DNA of 63,930 bases, taken from contig JASJBD010000011.1 in the NCBI GenBank assembly GCA_030066665.1, positions 1 through 63,930 of the forward strand, read 5' to 3'. Position 1 is the first letter of the stretch, and every line of letters starts with the position of its first letter. The DNA comes from Gammaproteobacteria bacterium. GTDB taxonomy: Bacteria; Pseudomonadota; Gammaproteobacteria; Steroidobacterales; GCA-2729495. A model generated the notes under the pieces. That model searched no databases. It was not told the origin of the DNA and saw only the letters and a list, made by a program, of their open reading frames with translations. The translations under genes and the position numbers were made by a program. Shown piece by piece: positions 1 through 9,591 of this stretch.

Positions 1-1
1 G

Positions 2-268
2 CGCTTCGTTAACGCATTTCGCCAGACCAGCGACTTTCCCGCAGAATCCCTCGCGGCCCCGCCCGTCGTGCCCGGACTCGATCTCAGCGACCATCGCTCA
101 TTCTGGCAACACGATTTCCCAGCCATCATGGTCACGGATACCGCGTTCTATCGAAACGAGCGCTATCACACTGCGCTGGATACACCGGACACAGTTTGTT
201 ATCCCGAGCTGGCGCAGGTAACGTTGGGAGTGGCAACTGCCCTCAGCTCGCTGGGGGCGAAGGCCTAG
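2..268 (+). CDS. M28-family zinc metallopeptidase, C-terminal fragment
   Basis: The window opens inside this gene, so only the last 88 codons are present. The reading frame is open from base 2. The fragment carries the SDHRSFW block and the later RNERYHTALDTPDT block, which in M28 aminopeptidases hold the last zinc-ligand histidine and end the catalytic domain. The family consists of secreted or periplasmic di-zinc exopeptidases. The stop lies 21 bases before the start of the TonB-dependent receptor gene, so the two may be co-transcribed, which would suit peptide capture at the cell surface. Function is inferred from the motifs; the start and any signal peptide lie outside the window. Confidence 0.8.
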   Translation, partial: RFVNAFRQTSDFPAESLAAPPVVPGLDLSDHRSFWQHDFPAIMVTDTAFYRNERYHTALDTPDTVCYPELAQVTLGVATALSSLGAKA

Positions 269-289
269 CATCCTGCAAGGGGGATCAGT

Positions 290-3142
290 TTGGGGATCGA
301 CAGCCGGCTGCACAGCCTGCTGCGCTTCACTGCCGTTGCGCTCTGTTTGAGTGTGACAACGGACGGCCTGGCGCAGATCGAAGAGATCATGGTCACCGTG
401 CGCAAGCGCGTGGAAACAGTGCAGGATGTGCCCATTGCGGTATCGGCCATCAGCGCCGAGCAGATCGAGCGGCAAGGCATTATTGGCCTCGACGGCATCG
501 TCAAGATGGACCCGAGCGTTCAGTTTGACACGTCGTTCGGCCCGCAGGACACGCGCATCACGATGCGTGGACTGTCGAACAGCCGGGGCCGGTCTAATGT
601 GGCATTTCTGGTTGACGGCATCGATGTCACAACCGAGAACTTCATCAGCGCTGGCTCCGGTTTGCTGGCCAACAAGCGTTTACTGGCCGACGTCGAACGC
701 ATCGAGATCGTCAAAGGACCCCAAAGCGCCCTATACGGCCGCGCGGCCTTCGCCGGTGCGATCAGTTATGTAACCAAGGAGCCCGGTGATGAAGTCGAGG
801 GTCTGTTGCGGGTCGATGCCGGTGACCACGGCCGCCTGCAGCTGGACGCAGCCATCGGCGGCCCGGTGATCGATGATCTGCTTGGGCTGCGCATGACTGG
901 CGTCTACTGGAAACAGGATGGTTTCTATCAGAACAGCGTATCCGGTCTGGATGTTGGCGGTGGGGAAGGCTTTGGCGCCGCCCTGACGGCCGTATTCACA
1001 CCCACGGACACGATCAAGATCCGACCGCGGCTCGAATACAGCGAGGACGAGTACCGACCCGCGCCGACGGTTCGCCTGTATGGGAACCGACCCGTGACTT
1101 ATTTGCCGCAGGCCGTGAACGCGGGAGTCGGCATCAGTAATGCGTTCTCCGGGACGGTCACAAGCCTGGTCGACTTTGGCGTGTATTGCCCTGGCGTATT
1201 GCCGGTACAACCGACGACGGCTCAGGTACAGGCGGTGTTCCCGGACCATCCGCTGATACCGGATCCAAACAATCCGGGGCAATCGATCCCGGCACCCGGC
1301 TATTGCCAGCCGCAGAATTTCGGCGACGCCAAGTCCAAGGTAGTAACCCAGGGCGAGAACCTGGTGACGGGCAAGGAATTCGCCGGCGATACTGTCGACG
1401 TGTTGCGCGCGTCGCTGGTCGCCACATGGGATACCGACCTGCTGTCGCTAACGTCTTACACGGGCTACACCGACGCGGATTTCACGCAGGCCTATGATCA
1501 GGATTTCCAGGCGCTCGGCCGGCCGGATCAGTACCTGTCAACGATTTCCACGAATACCGCACAGAACACCACGCAGTTCAGCCAGGAACTGCGTCTCGCG
1601 ACCCAGTGGAACAGTCCGCTGCAAATCACCGTCGGGGGACTGTACTGGCATGAAGAGCGGGAGCTCGCAGACAACAACTGGATCGTTTCCTGCGAGCCGG
1701 TCACGAAAGACTTCGCCGGCAATCTCGTCACGAATGTTCCCGGGGTCTGCGACGGCACATCAGCGGCCGGCGCACCAACATCAGTTCGCACCCTGCAGGA
1801 GTACGCTCGACAGGACCTCCGACCCGAGGTTCCCGGCTTTCTCGGCGCGATCTGGCTGGCCGATACCGAGCACTGGTCAGCCTATATCAACCTGGAATGG
1901 GAGATCACCGAGAACCTCAAGCTCACTTTCGAGGACCGGTACGTGGACGAGGAATTCGAGACTACCCGACCCAATCAGTCCTCCTGTCCGCAGCTGGGTT
2001 TCACAACCCTGGGCGGTAACTTTGTCGTGCCGTTAGCCTCACAAGCCGCCAACCCGGGTGAGCTGATTGCCTGCCTCGCCTGGGACAATGCAATCCGCAA
2101 ACACAATGTTGGGCTCGACCCGAATTTCGACATCTTCATCCCGGGCATGCAGAACTTCGACTGGGCCCTTATCCAGGGCGTGGAGTCGTCGAGTTTCAAT
2201 ACGCCCAAACTGACCCTCGAGTGGCGCACCGGCGATGATTCAATGGTCTATGCGTACGCCGCGCGCGCGCAGAAGCCCGGCGGCATCAGCCAGCTCGAGG
2301 GCTCCGGTTCTGCAACCACGATCGAGAACGAGCGCTTCCTGCCGGAGAAGATGAATGCGTATGAGATTGGCGCCAAGAGCGCTTGGCGCGTTGGCGGATT
2401 CCTGCAGGCAAACGCCGCAATGTTCTTCCAGGACTACACCGACAAGCAAACGACGAGTCAGGTGCTCATCAACGACCGGCTGGCGCCGCGGGTTACCAAC
2501 GCATCGGCAGCAGAAGTGCTGGGGCTGGAACTCAACCTTGTCTGGCTGCCGGATTTCCTCGACGGGTTGACGCTGAATGCCGCCTACACCTACCTGGATG
2601 CCACATACGAGGACTTCGAGGATGACACGTCGATACTCGTGCGCTCGGCCGCAACCGGCCAATGCCGCGTGGTGTACAAGGGTGGCCAGGGCCCGGATCC
2701 TGGCGATCTGAATGACCCGGCGAATGGCGCCCCAACCTGCCGGATTGACCAGAGTGGCAACCGGCTCGAGCGCACGCCCGAACATGCCTTTCGCGGCTTG
2801 ATCAGCTATCAGCGGCCAATACCGGGCATGGATTTCGACTGGCTGGCAGAGTTGAACGCCATCTACCAGGATGAACGGTTCATCGATGCCGACAACTTCG
2901 TGAAATGGGATGATTTCTGGCTGTTCGACCTGCGGGCCGGCATAACCGGCGAACGGCTTGACTTCATCGTCTACGTCGAGAACCTGTTCGACGATGACAC
3001 GCTGAAGACCGGCGGTGCCGGTCCGGACTTCGGCGCGCAGGCGGCCGAACTCGGCTTCGTTGCCGGTCTGGGCCTGCAGCAGTTCTTTGGCGACTTGCCC
3101 CCACCCCGCGTAATCGGGGCGCGGCTGGCCTACCGGTTCTAA
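290..3142 (+). CDS. TonB-dependent outer-membrane receptor
   Basis: A 950-residue protein with a signal peptide ending near DGLAQ (about residue 29), a TonB-box-like stretch EEIMVTVRKR, a plug domain (about 45-170, including RIEIVKGPQSALYGR) and a long beta-barrel ending in the aromatic residues AYRF typical of outer-membrane proteins. Such receptors import iron chelates, oligosaccharides or other large solutes using TonB energy. The start is TTG at 290, chosen because a strong AAGGGGG Shine-Dalgarno sequence sits six bases upstream and the signal peptide begins there. It follows the M28 peptidase gene and ends six bases from the convergent aldolase gene. The substrate cannot be read from the sequence. 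Confidence 0.9.
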   Translation: MGIDSRLHSLLRFTAVALCLSVTTDGLAQIEEIMVTVRKRVETVQDVPIAVSAISAEQIERQGIIGLDGIVKMDPSVQFDTSFGPQDTRITMRGLSNSRGRSNVAFLVDGIDVTTENFISAGSGLLANKRLLADVERIEIVKGPQSALYGRAAFAGAISYVTKEPGDEVEGLLRVDAGDHGRLQLDAAIGGPVIDDLLGLRMTGVYWKQDGFYQNSVSGLDVGGGEGFGAALTAVFTPTDTIKIRPRLEYSEDEYRPAPTVRLYGNRPVTYLPQAVNAGVGISNAFSGTVTSLVDFGVYCPGVLPVQPTTAQVQAVFPDHPLIPDPNNPGQSIPAPGYCQPQNFGDAKSKVVTQGENLVTGKEFAGDTVDVLRASLVATWDTDLLSLTSYTGYTDADFTQAYDQDFQALGRPDQYLSTISTNTAQNTTQFSQELRLATQWNSPLQITVGGLYWHEERELADNNWIVSCEPVTKDFAGNLVTNVPGVCDGTSAAGAPTSVRTLQEYARQDLRPEVPGFLGAIWLADTEHWSAYINLEWEITENLKLTFEDRYVDEEFETTRPNQSSCPQLGFTTLGGNFVVPLASQAANPGELIACLAWDNAIRKHNVGLDPNFDIFIPGMQNFDWALIQGVESSSFNTPKLTLEWRTGDDSMVYAYAARAQKPGGISQLEGSGSATTIENERFLPEKMNAYEIGAKSAWRVGGFLQANAAMFFQDYTDKQTTSQVLINDRLAPRVTNASAAEVLGLELNLVWLPDFLDGLTLNAAYTYLDATYEDFEDDTSILVRSAATGQCRVVYKGGQGPDPGDLNDPANGAPTCRIDQSGNRLERTPEHAFRGLISYQRPIPGMDFDWLAELNAIYQDERFIDADNFVKWDDFWLFDLRAGITGERLDFIVYVENLFDDDTLKTGGAGPDFGAQAAELGFVAGLGLQQFFGDLPPPRVIGARLAYRF

Positions 3143-3148
3143 GACTCG

Positions 3149-4042
3149 TCAGGTACAGGAAGCGTCGAAGATCGACTGGATCGACCCATCCAGCATCGAG
3201 TTGAACTCCTCATCCGACTGCTGTGCCGACAGACCCTCCGTGAGCGCGCGCGAGAAGCTCGCGATCATGCCGTTGTTCTGCGCCAGCCGGCGATTGGCCT
3301 CCTCGCGCGTGTAGCCGCCCGATAGCGCGACGACCTTCAGCATGTTCGCATGGTCCTGGCACGGCTGATAGAAGTTGGGCTCTTCCGGCAGCGTCAGCTT
3401 GAACATCACCAGTTCGCTCGCATCCAGCTTGTTCAGATGCGCGATTAACTGGTCCCGCAGCAGCGCCTCGCATTCGGCCTTGTCGGGTGCATTGATGTCG
3501 ATTTCCGGCTCGATGATCGGGGTCAGTCCAGCCGCGACGATTTCCCGGCCGATTTCGAATTGCTGGGCGACGTTCGCCTCGATGCCGCCTGCGTTGGCCG
3601 ACTTGATTACGGACCGCATCTTCGTGCCGAACACGTTCTGCGCCTTCGCCTTTTCCAGCAGCTCGGCCAGGTTCGGGATGGGTTTCATCAGTTGCACACC
3701 GTCGGCCGCGTCGGCGAGACCTTTATCGACCTTCAGGATCGGTACAACATTTTTGACATCCCACAGGTAACGCGCGGAATTCTGGCCCTCGATCTCGCGA
3801 TCGAGCGTGTTCTCGAACAGGATCGCGCAAAGGATGCGATCGCCATTGAAAGCCGGGCTGGTAATGATGCGCGTCCGCATCTGGTGCACCAGCGCAAACA
3901 TTTCGTCATCGTTACTGTAGTTTTCTTCGCCGATGCCGTAGAGCCGCAGCGCCTTCGGCGTGCTGCCGCCGCTCTGGTCGAGGGCCGCAATAAAACCCTG
4001 TTGCGTACGAACTTTGCTCAGCTGATCTTGATAGACAGACAT
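3149..4042 (-). CDS. fda: Class I fructose-bisphosphate aldolase
   Basis: 297 residues, the normal length of the bacterial monomeric class I aldolase. The N-terminal ALDQSGGSTPKAL block, the EPEIDI block and the SGGYTREEANRRL block are all family hallmarks. The lysine in MFKLTLPEE is probably the Schiff-base residue. The enzyme interconverts fructose 1,6-bisphosphate with dihydroxyacetone phosphate and glyceraldehyde 3-phosphate in the cytoplasm without metal. A GAGGAG ribosome site precedes the ATG. It is the last gene of a leftward run that begins with the TonB receptor at 9448. Its position in a catabolic cluster may mean it cleaves a related ketose phosphate, but that is inference. Confidence 0.88.
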   Translation of the reverse strand: MSVYQDQLSKVRTQQGFIAALDQSGGSTPKALRLYGIGEENYSNDDEMFALVHQMRTRIITSPAFNGDRILCAILFENTLDREIEGQNSARYLWDVKNVVPILKVDKGLADAADGVQLMKPIPNLAELLEKAKAQNVFGTKMRSVIKSANAGGIEANVAQQFEIGREIVAAGLTPIIEPEIDINAPDKAECEALLRDQLIAHLNKLDASELVMFKLTLPEEPNFYQPCQDHANMLKVVALSGGYTREEANRRLAQNNGMIASFSRALTEGLSAQQSDEEFNSMLDGSIQSIFDASCT

Positions 4043-4147
4043 CGGGATTCCAACTCCTCAGGTTCTTAGAATAGTGGCTTGCCCGACGCTACCGACGACG
4101 GGGTCGGGAGTATATCAGTAGATACCGAGTTACTCGCTGCGACGCGG

Positions 4148-5344
4148 TCAGTCGTCCAGCCAGGGGCCCCAGAGCTGCTGTTTCATATCTTCCCAGGACG
4201 GCTCGTCCTCGCCGCCCGGCTGAAACTTGCAGCCTTCATGTTCAAAGAACGGCTTCGTCCAGGTGCCCCGGTCAACCAGTCGCTGGATGTTGGCCCGGTA
4301 GATTTCATCCACTTCGGCGTGCGACTTCGGATCCTGCGCCATCCACAGGTTCTTCGGATGGATCGGCTCATCGTACATGCGCGCGAATAGTTCGGTGCGC
4401 AGGTCTTTCAGCCAGTTGCTGTTCAGATTCATGATGCGGAATTGGCGCAGCGCTTCAATATCGACGGTCGCCGCGACGATAGTGTTATTCGTCGACGCAC
4501 TGTAGGAGACGACCTGGCCACGATAATCGACGATGTGCGCGCTGCCGCCGGCAATATCCACCGGATGTCTCGACGCCGCGCCGAGATACACCGGACCCGC
4601 GTTCGGACAGAGCATATATACGCTGTTGAATTCCGCATGGCCCTGGTTCTGGATCATCCAGGTGCCGCCGCCCGGATAACCCGCGGTCGTCATCGGCGTC
4701 GCCTCGCTTGGCCGGTACACCACCTCGGCTCCGTTGAACGCCAGCGCGCGGACAGCTTCGGGATACTCGCCGTCACTGCAGCAGATCGTGCCGATATTGC
4801 CGATGTCATCCGTCTCCAACACGGGGTAGAAAGCATCGATGCCGTCACCGAACAGCTCGACCCAGCGATCGTAGACATCGTGCGGCACGCAGGAGCGTTC
4901 CCGACACCAGATGTGATTCTTGGCTGCCTTGTGTACGACTTCGCCGTTCGGGGCGATGACGAAGAGCGTATTGAAGAACCGGTCCTTCATCACTTCCGGC
5001 CAGCGCGCCTTGCACTGGCCGATGATGTAGGTGTTATAGAGTTTGGCGAGCCGACCGAGCCACTCCGTCTCCTCACCCGGCACGTCGATATAGAGTTCCC
5101 GCGCCGCCAGCGTGTGCGGCAGATCAAAAATCTCGTCCGTGAAGCCGCTCAATGCCCCTTCCGCGAGACAGATGATCTTCACCGGCATGTTGATGTTCAC
5201 CATCGACACGGCCGCATGGATGGCCTCTTCGATGGTCTCGAGATTGTGGCGGATCTGTTTGCGCTCCGAGATACCGTAGATCACCGTCGACAAGCCGACA
5301 GCCAGGTACGGAGCGATCGGCTTCGAGGCAGGTTGATCACTCAT
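4148..5344 (-). CDS. Nitrilase-superfamily carbon-nitrogen hydrolase
   Basis: About 398 residues. The Glu-Lys-Cys triad of the nitrilase superfamily is visible: Glu in CLAEGALSGF (about residue 62), Lys in HKAAKNH (about 142) and Cys in ICCSDGEYPE (about 189). Enzymes of this type hydrolyse amides, carbamoyl compounds or nitriles in the cytoplasm. The C-terminus is about 80 residues longer than in minimal omega-amidases, resembling aliphatic amidase-type branches. The start is taken as ATG at 5344; a GTG two codons upstream (5350) is possible. It begins 11 bases after the SDR stop codon, so translation is probably coupled. The substrate is unknown; a hydrolysable amide within the same catabolic pathway is plausible. 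Confidence 0.82.
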   Translation of the reverse strand: MSDQPASKPIAPYLAVGLSTVIYGISERKQIRHNLETIEEAIHAAVSMVNINMPVKIICLAEGALSGFTDEIFDLPHTLAARELYIDVPGEETEWLGRLAKLYNTYIIGQCKARWPEVMKDRFFNTLFVIAPNGEVVHKAAKNHIWCRERSCVPHDVYDRWVELFGDGIDAFYPVLETDDIGNIGTICCSDGEYPEAVRALAFNGAEVVYRPSEATPMTTAGYPGGGTWMIQNQGHAEFNSVYMLCPNAGPVYLGAASRHPVDIAGGSAHIVDYRGQVVSYSASTNNTIVAATVDIEALRQFRIMNLNSNWLKDLRTELFARMYDEPIHPKNLWMAQDPKSHAEVDEIYRANIQRLVDRGTWTKPFFEHEGCKFQPGGEDEPSWEDMKQQLWGPWLDD

Positions 5345-5355
5345 GGGCACTAACC

Positions 5356-6165
5356 TTATTGCGCCGTCAGGCCGCCGTCCACCACGAATTCCGCACCGGT
5401 AACAAACCTGGCGGCGTCCGACGCCAGAAACAGCACCATGGACGCAATGTCCTCCGGTTGGCCGATGTCCGGCAGTACCTGCATGTCCATGTAGAACTGC
5501 ATGGCCTCATCGGTGCTCTGCACGACACCCTGATCCTGCATGTCCTGGAGTTCCTGCTGAAACATCGGCGTCAGGGTATTTCCCGGATGCACCGAGTTCA
5601 CCCGGATGCCATAGCCGGCGCGACCAACCTCAACGGCGACGGCCTTTGTGAACAAACGCACGCCGCCCTTGGTCGAACAGTATGCGGTCAGCCCTTCCGC
5701 GCCGATCATGCCGCCGACCGATGACAGATTGATAATCGAGCCGCCCCGCCCGCTGCTGCCACCCGGCCGCATGACGTCGACTGCACAGCGGGTGCCGAGA
5801 AATACGCCGTCGAGATTGACGGCGTGCACCCGGCGCCATTCGTCCAGGGAGGTTTCGAGTAGAGAGTGCACGAGGGCAATGCCGGCATTGTTGACCAGCA
5901 CGTCAAGCCCGCCGTGATTGGTAATCGTGGCATCGACGGCGCGCTGCCACTGTGCTTCATCCGTCACGTCGAGTCGCAAGTATTCCGCGGTGCCCCCGGC
6001 GCCAGTGATTTGCGCTGCAAGCGCCTGGCCCTCGGCGTCGGCCACATCCGTTACGATGACGGTCGCGCCGTGACGCGCCAGGATTGCCGCGCAGGCAGCG
6101 CCGATACCCATCGCAGCACCAGTTACCAGTGCCACTTTGTCTTGCACGTGAATATCCGAATGCAT
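5356..6165 (-). CDS. Short-chain dehydrogenase/reductase
   Basis: 269 residues of the classical SDR fold. The nucleotide-binding TGAAMGIGAA motif is near residue 17, NNAG near 93, the catalytic serine in NLSSVGG, and the YCSTK active-site Tyr/Lys pair near 162. The end AEFVVDGGLTAQ is standard for the family. It would oxidise or reduce an alcohol/ketone with NAD(P). An Asp after the second beta strand (VTDVADAEG) suggests NAD rather than NADP preference, which is an inference. It lies between the GarR-like dehydrogenase and the nitrilase homologue in one leftward run. The substrate is not identifiable. Confidence 0.88.
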   Translation of the reverse strand: MHSDIHVQDKVALVTGAAMGIGAACAAILARHGATVIVTDVADAEGQALAAQITGAGGTAEYLRLDVTDEAQWQRAVDATITNHGGLDVLVNNAGIALVHSLLETSLDEWRRVHAVNLDGVFLGTRCAVDVMRPGGSSGRGGSIINLSSVGGMIGAEGLTAYCSTKGGVRLFTKAVAVEVGRAGYGIRVNSVHPGNTLTPMFQQELQDMQDQGVVQSTDEAMQFYMDMQVLPDIGQPEDIASMVLFLASDAARFVTGAEFVVDGGLTAQ

Positions 6166-6231
6166 CGCTTCGACGTCGGCCTGACTGCCAACAGCTGGTG
6201 GAATGATAATCCTACCTGTTCGGGCGCGAAT

Positions 6232-7125
6232 CTAGTCCATGCCGGCAGCGCGACGATTGGCCTCGGTCGAAACACACCAGTCGAGATCGCCCTGGCCGAG
6301 CGCCAGACCCGACAGTATGTGGTCGCGAACAAGGTTCGCGATCGGCAGGGGTGCCTGGACGGCCGCGGCCTCGCCCAGTATCAGTGTCAGGTCCTTTAGC
6401 GAGGTAGTCAGTGTCGCCCCGGCGTCACCAAAACGCCGCTCCTTGATACGATCGGCGTATTCCCGCAACGCCGGATTGGGTAACACCTGGTTGATCATCA
6501 GATGGCGGACCGTATCGAGTTCGAGACCGTGTTTGCCGGCAAAAACGTAAGTCTCCCCCATCGTCTCGATCAGTCCCGACAGGAAGAAATTGATCACGAG
6601 CTTCATCCGGGCGGCATCTGCCGCCTGCGTCCCCACAACGACCAGCATCGACGTGAAGGCTTCCAGCACGGGGCGGCAACGCTCGACCGCGGCCGGATCG
6701 CCCGCAACGAGCGCCGCCAGTTCGCCGGTTGCGGCCGCACTCGGGCGGCCCAGAACATTGGTGCCGACGTAGGTGCGATCATGGTCACGATGCAGGGCCT
6801 CTACTCTCGCCGCCGCCGCGGGCGAAATAGTCGTCGTGCCGAGATGAATCGCGTCGGGACGCAGCCCCGCGAGTATGCCGTCGTCGGCAGTCGCCATGCC
6901 GATGATGGACTTATCGTCCAATAGCGACGTGACCACAATATCGCCCTGCGCTGCCGCCGACTTCGGCGAATCCGCGGCCGCGGCGCCGGCCGCCACGAAG
7001 GGCTCGGTCTTGCTGGCCGTCCGGTTGTAGACCGTCAGCGGAAAACCGGCCTTCTGAAACGTGGTGGCCATCCCGGCTCCCATGCGCCCCAGACCAATCA
7101 CCGCGACCGTTGGTTTGGCGTCCAT
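6232..7125 (-). CDS. Beta-hydroxyacid dehydrogenase (GarR / 3-hydroxyisobutyrate dehydrogenase family)
   Basis: 297 residues with the N-terminal Rossmann motif VIGLGRMGAGMA, the substrate-site block (about 118-130, NVLGRPSAAATGEL) and the catalytic lysine in AARMKLVINFFL. This family oxidises 3-hydroxyisobutyrate or reduces tartronate semialdehyde with NAD(P). The window also encodes an HpaI/GarL-type aldolase (10801-11559); a GarL/GarR pair releases and reduces tartronate semialdehyde in sugar-acid catabolism, so that role is possible here. The gene lies 58 bases downstream of the TonB receptor and 66 bases upstream of the SDR on the same strand. The exact substrate is unproven. Confidence 0.85.
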   Translation of the reverse strand: MDAKPTVAVIGLGRMGAGMATTFQKAGFPLTVYNRTASKTEPFVAAGAAAADSPKSAAAQGDIVVTSLLDDKSIIGMATADDGILAGLRPDAIHLGTTTISPAAAARVEALHRDHDRTYVGTNVLGRPSAAATGELAALVAGDPAAVERCRPVLEAFTSMLVVVGTQAADAARMKLVINFFLSGLIETMGETYVFAGKHGLELDTVRHLMINQVLPNPALREYADRIKERRFGDAGATLTTSLKDLTLILGEAAAVQAPLPIANLVRDHILSGLALGQGDLDWCVSTEANRRAAGMD

Positions 7126-7183
7126 CCTCGTCTAACCGTCCCGCGTTGCGACCGCACAAGATGCCGGCCGCGACGTCATTGAC

Positions 7184-9448
7184 TCACTCGCCATCGAAAC
7201 GCCAGGTGAACGACACGCCGTAGATCCGTGGATCCTGCACGAGACCCAGGCGCGCAATCTTGTCATCGATATCAGGCACCGGTCCGCCGCCCCGGTAGTA
7301 ATCTTCATCGGTGACGTTGTTGATCCAGAACGCCGCGTCCCAGCGCTGATCGGCCGCGATCCACTTCAGGCGCATATCGACGACTTCATAGGAATCGGAC
7401 CACTTGGTGTTGAACACGGTGATCGTCTTGTCCATCAGCGACAGGTCGCCCGACAAAGCGATTTCCGCGCCGCTACTGAGTGGCCAGACATACTGCGCGC
7501 CAAGGTGCGCGTTGTATTCCGGGATGACGCCGATGCGGTCACCTTCCTTGTCAACCACCCGGAAAGGCGGACCACCCATAATGGTCGGGTCGAAGACTTC
7601 GATGAAGTAGTCCTTGAACTCATGGTCCAGGTAGGACCCGCCAAAGGTATAGCTGAAGTTCTCGCCGATGACGCCATCCACTTCGAGTTCAATGCCCAGA
7701 ATCTCTGCGGATGCGGCATTGTTGGTGATCGGCGATCCCGTCACCGGGTCGAAGCCCTGCAGCTGCATATCCTCGAAGTCATTGAAGAAACCGGCTATGC
7801 CGATCTGCATCCGATCCTCGAGAAAACGACTTTTCAATCCGATCTCAAAAGTATCGACCGTCTCGGGTTCGAACGGCACGACGCCGGCCGTATTGTCGGG
7901 GCTGCCGTTATAGCCGCCACTCTTGAAGCCGCGAGCATAGTACGCGTAGACGTTCGAGTTCTCATTGAACCCGTACTCGACCGCGATCTTCGGCGTGAAT
8001 TCACTCCAGGATTCGGAGTCGGTGGTCATGAATGGCCCGTCCGGAATGAACAGGGAATAGCTCGAGCCGCCCGGTGTGATCGGCACCGCAAACGCATTGA
8101 TGGTGTAGTCTTTCTTGTCGTACGTGTACCGCCCCCCCGCGGTTACGCTCAGTTGATCGGTGAAGTTGTATGTGACCTGACCGAAAGCGGCGATGCTGTC
8201 GGTTTCGAGACCTTGCTCAAAGGTCGTGATGGCCTGCTGCGTATCCGGGGATCCCGGGCCCACCAGGCCGCCCGGGCCAAAAAAGTCCGAGTAGCGGCTC
8301 TGGTCGCGATCACCGTCTTCATGGAACCAGTACAGGCCAGCGGTCCACGTCCATGCTCCCTCGTCGCGCGACTGCAGCCGTAACTCCTGGCTGAAGGTCC
8401 AGGTGTCCTGCTCGGAGAACACCACCGCGGACATGTCCGAGGCCCGGTCGTTGTCTTCCGTGTGGAAACTGTCTTCCTTCCGGTAGCCGGTAATCGACAC
8501 GAAATCAGCGAAACTAAACTCGTGCTGAATCGTCAGGTTCAGGCCGTAGGCTTCGAGTCCCTGCTCGCCGTGATCGCCGCTGCGGGAGCTGCGGAGGCGT
8601 GATTCCTGGGTTGGAAACTCGCTGACAACGAAGAAGTCCTTCAGGATGTATTGCGTGCCCGGCACGTCGACGATGACGCTCTTCAGGACGCCGTCCTGAT
8701 CGGTTTTTTCCCAATCTGCGCTGAAGAAAATCTCGGTGGCTTCGGAGGCCACGAAGCGCAGCGAGCCGCGCACGGACTTGGAGTCGATGTTATTGCCGCG
8801 CTCGCCCGTGGTGAGATTGCGATACAAGCCATCCCGGTCACGTGACGAAAATGCCAGGCGGCCGTACAGCTTGTCGTCGATCAGCGGCGCGCTGCCGCCG
8901 GCCCGGAGGTTCATCGTGCCGTAGTCACCAATATCTGCGCCGACATAGGCACTGGCGGTATCGCCCGGCCGTTTGGTAACGATATTGACCGCACCACCGG
9001 TCGTGTTCTTGCCCCACAGCGTGCCCTGCGGACCGCGCAGCACTTCCACGCGCTCAATATCGAACATCGCCAAATTCGCCGCACCCTGGCGCGCGATGTA
9101 GACATCATCGACAAACACCGCCACACCGGAATCGGACGCCAGGTCCTCGTTGGCCCGGCCGATCCCGCGAATCGTGTAAAACTCGGTATTCACGGCCTCG
9201 GCATAGATATGCAGGCTGGGCGTGTACAAAGAGAGGGTCTCGGTCGTGAACGCCTGGCGCTGTTCCAGAAAGGACCCGTCCAGCGCGGTGATCGCAATCG
9301 GCACTTCGAGCAGCGACTCCTCGCGCCGCTGGGCCGTAACCACGATTTCGTCGACGACGCCTCTTTGAGCACCCTGCGCATTGGCGACATCGTCAACCGG
9401 CAACAACCATGCGCCGACCAGCAGCACAACACCTGGTATGCGTTTCAT
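7184..9448 (-). CDS. TonB-dependent outer-membrane receptor
   Basis: 754 residues. A signal peptide ends near VANAQ, followed by the TonB box DEIVVTAQRRE, the plug (RVEVLRGPQGTLWGKNTTGGAVN, here split across about residues 127-150) and a barrel ending in VSFTWRF. The FKSGGYNGS and FEIGLKS blocks are typical of proteobacterial receptors often linked to organic substrates rather than siderophores, although this is only a trend. It is the first gene of a leftward run with GarR-like, SDR, nitrilase and aldolase genes. Its promoter region, shared with the divergent hydroxyacid oxidase gene, holds the 17-bp GntR-type operator at 9499-9515. It is probably the outer-membrane entry route for the substrate of this island. 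Confidence 0.9.
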   Translation of the reverse strand: MKRIPGVVLLVGAWLLPVDDVANAQGAQRGVVDEIVVTAQRREESLLEVPIAITALDGSFLEQRQAFTTETLSLYTPSLHIYAEAVNTEFYTIRGIGRANEDLASDSGVAVFVDDVYIARQGAANLAMFDIERVEVLRGPQGTLWGKNTTGGAVNIVTKRPGDTASAYVGADIGDYGTMNLRAGGSAPLIDDKLYGRLAFSSRDRDGLYRNLTTGERGNNIDSKSVRGSLRFVASEATEIFFSADWEKTDQDGVLKSVIVDVPGTQYILKDFFVVSEFPTQESRLRSSRSGDHGEQGLEAYGLNLTIQHEFSFADFVSITGYRKEDSFHTEDNDRASDMSAVVFSEQDTWTFSQELRLQSRDEGAWTWTAGLYWFHEDGDRDQSRYSDFFGPGGLVGPGSPDTQQAITTFEQGLETDSIAAFGQVTYNFTDQLSVTAGGRYTYDKKDYTINAFAVPITPGGSSYSLFIPDGPFMTTDSESWSEFTPKIAVEYGFNENSNVYAYYARGFKSGGYNGSPDNTAGVVPFEPETVDTFEIGLKSRFLEDRMQIGIAGFFNDFEDMQLQGFDPVTGSPITNNAASAEILGIELEVDGVIGENFSYTFGGSYLDHEFKDYFIEVFDPTIMGGPPFRVVDKEGDRIGVIPEYNAHLGAQYVWPLSSGAEIALSGDLSLMDKTITVFNTKWSDSYEVVDMRLKWIAADQRWDAAFWINNVTDEDYYRGGGPVPDIDDKIARLGLVQDPRIYGVSFTWRFDGE

Positions 9449-9498
9449 GTCGATCCCCCCCTGGCACCAACCCTATGATTCTCGGGCAGACATTTGGT

Positions 9499-9515
9499 TT
9501 GTCGACAATATACAA
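9499..9515. promoter_or_regulatory. Putative GntR/FCD operator in divergent promoter
   Basis: The 17-mer TTGTCGACAATATACAA lies between the receptor gene (start 9448, leftward) and the hydroxyacid oxidase gene (start 9592, rightward). The exact reverse complement occurs at 15334-15350, immediately before the gntR start. TTGT...ACAA palindromes with a central GTCGAC or GTATAC core are typical targets of FadR/FCD-type GntR regulators. Identity of two 17-mers in two separate promoters is strong sequence evidence; binding by the local GntR protein is inference. Confidence 0.72.
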
Positions 9516-9591
9516 GCGGACAAGATTATGCAATATTGCCTCCAATGCCTCGTCTTGCGGAATATGCGCTAGTGATAGATTCGGACCTGCC

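Noticed and set aside
1158-1427. Long minus-strand frame inside the first receptor gene
   Set aside because: High-GC shadow of the receptor coding frame; arginine/proline-rich with no recognisable motif.
4082-4108. Terminator between the nitrilase-type and aldolase genes
   Set aside because: CCCGAC/GTCGGG can pair around a long loop but no T-run follows on the transcribed strand.
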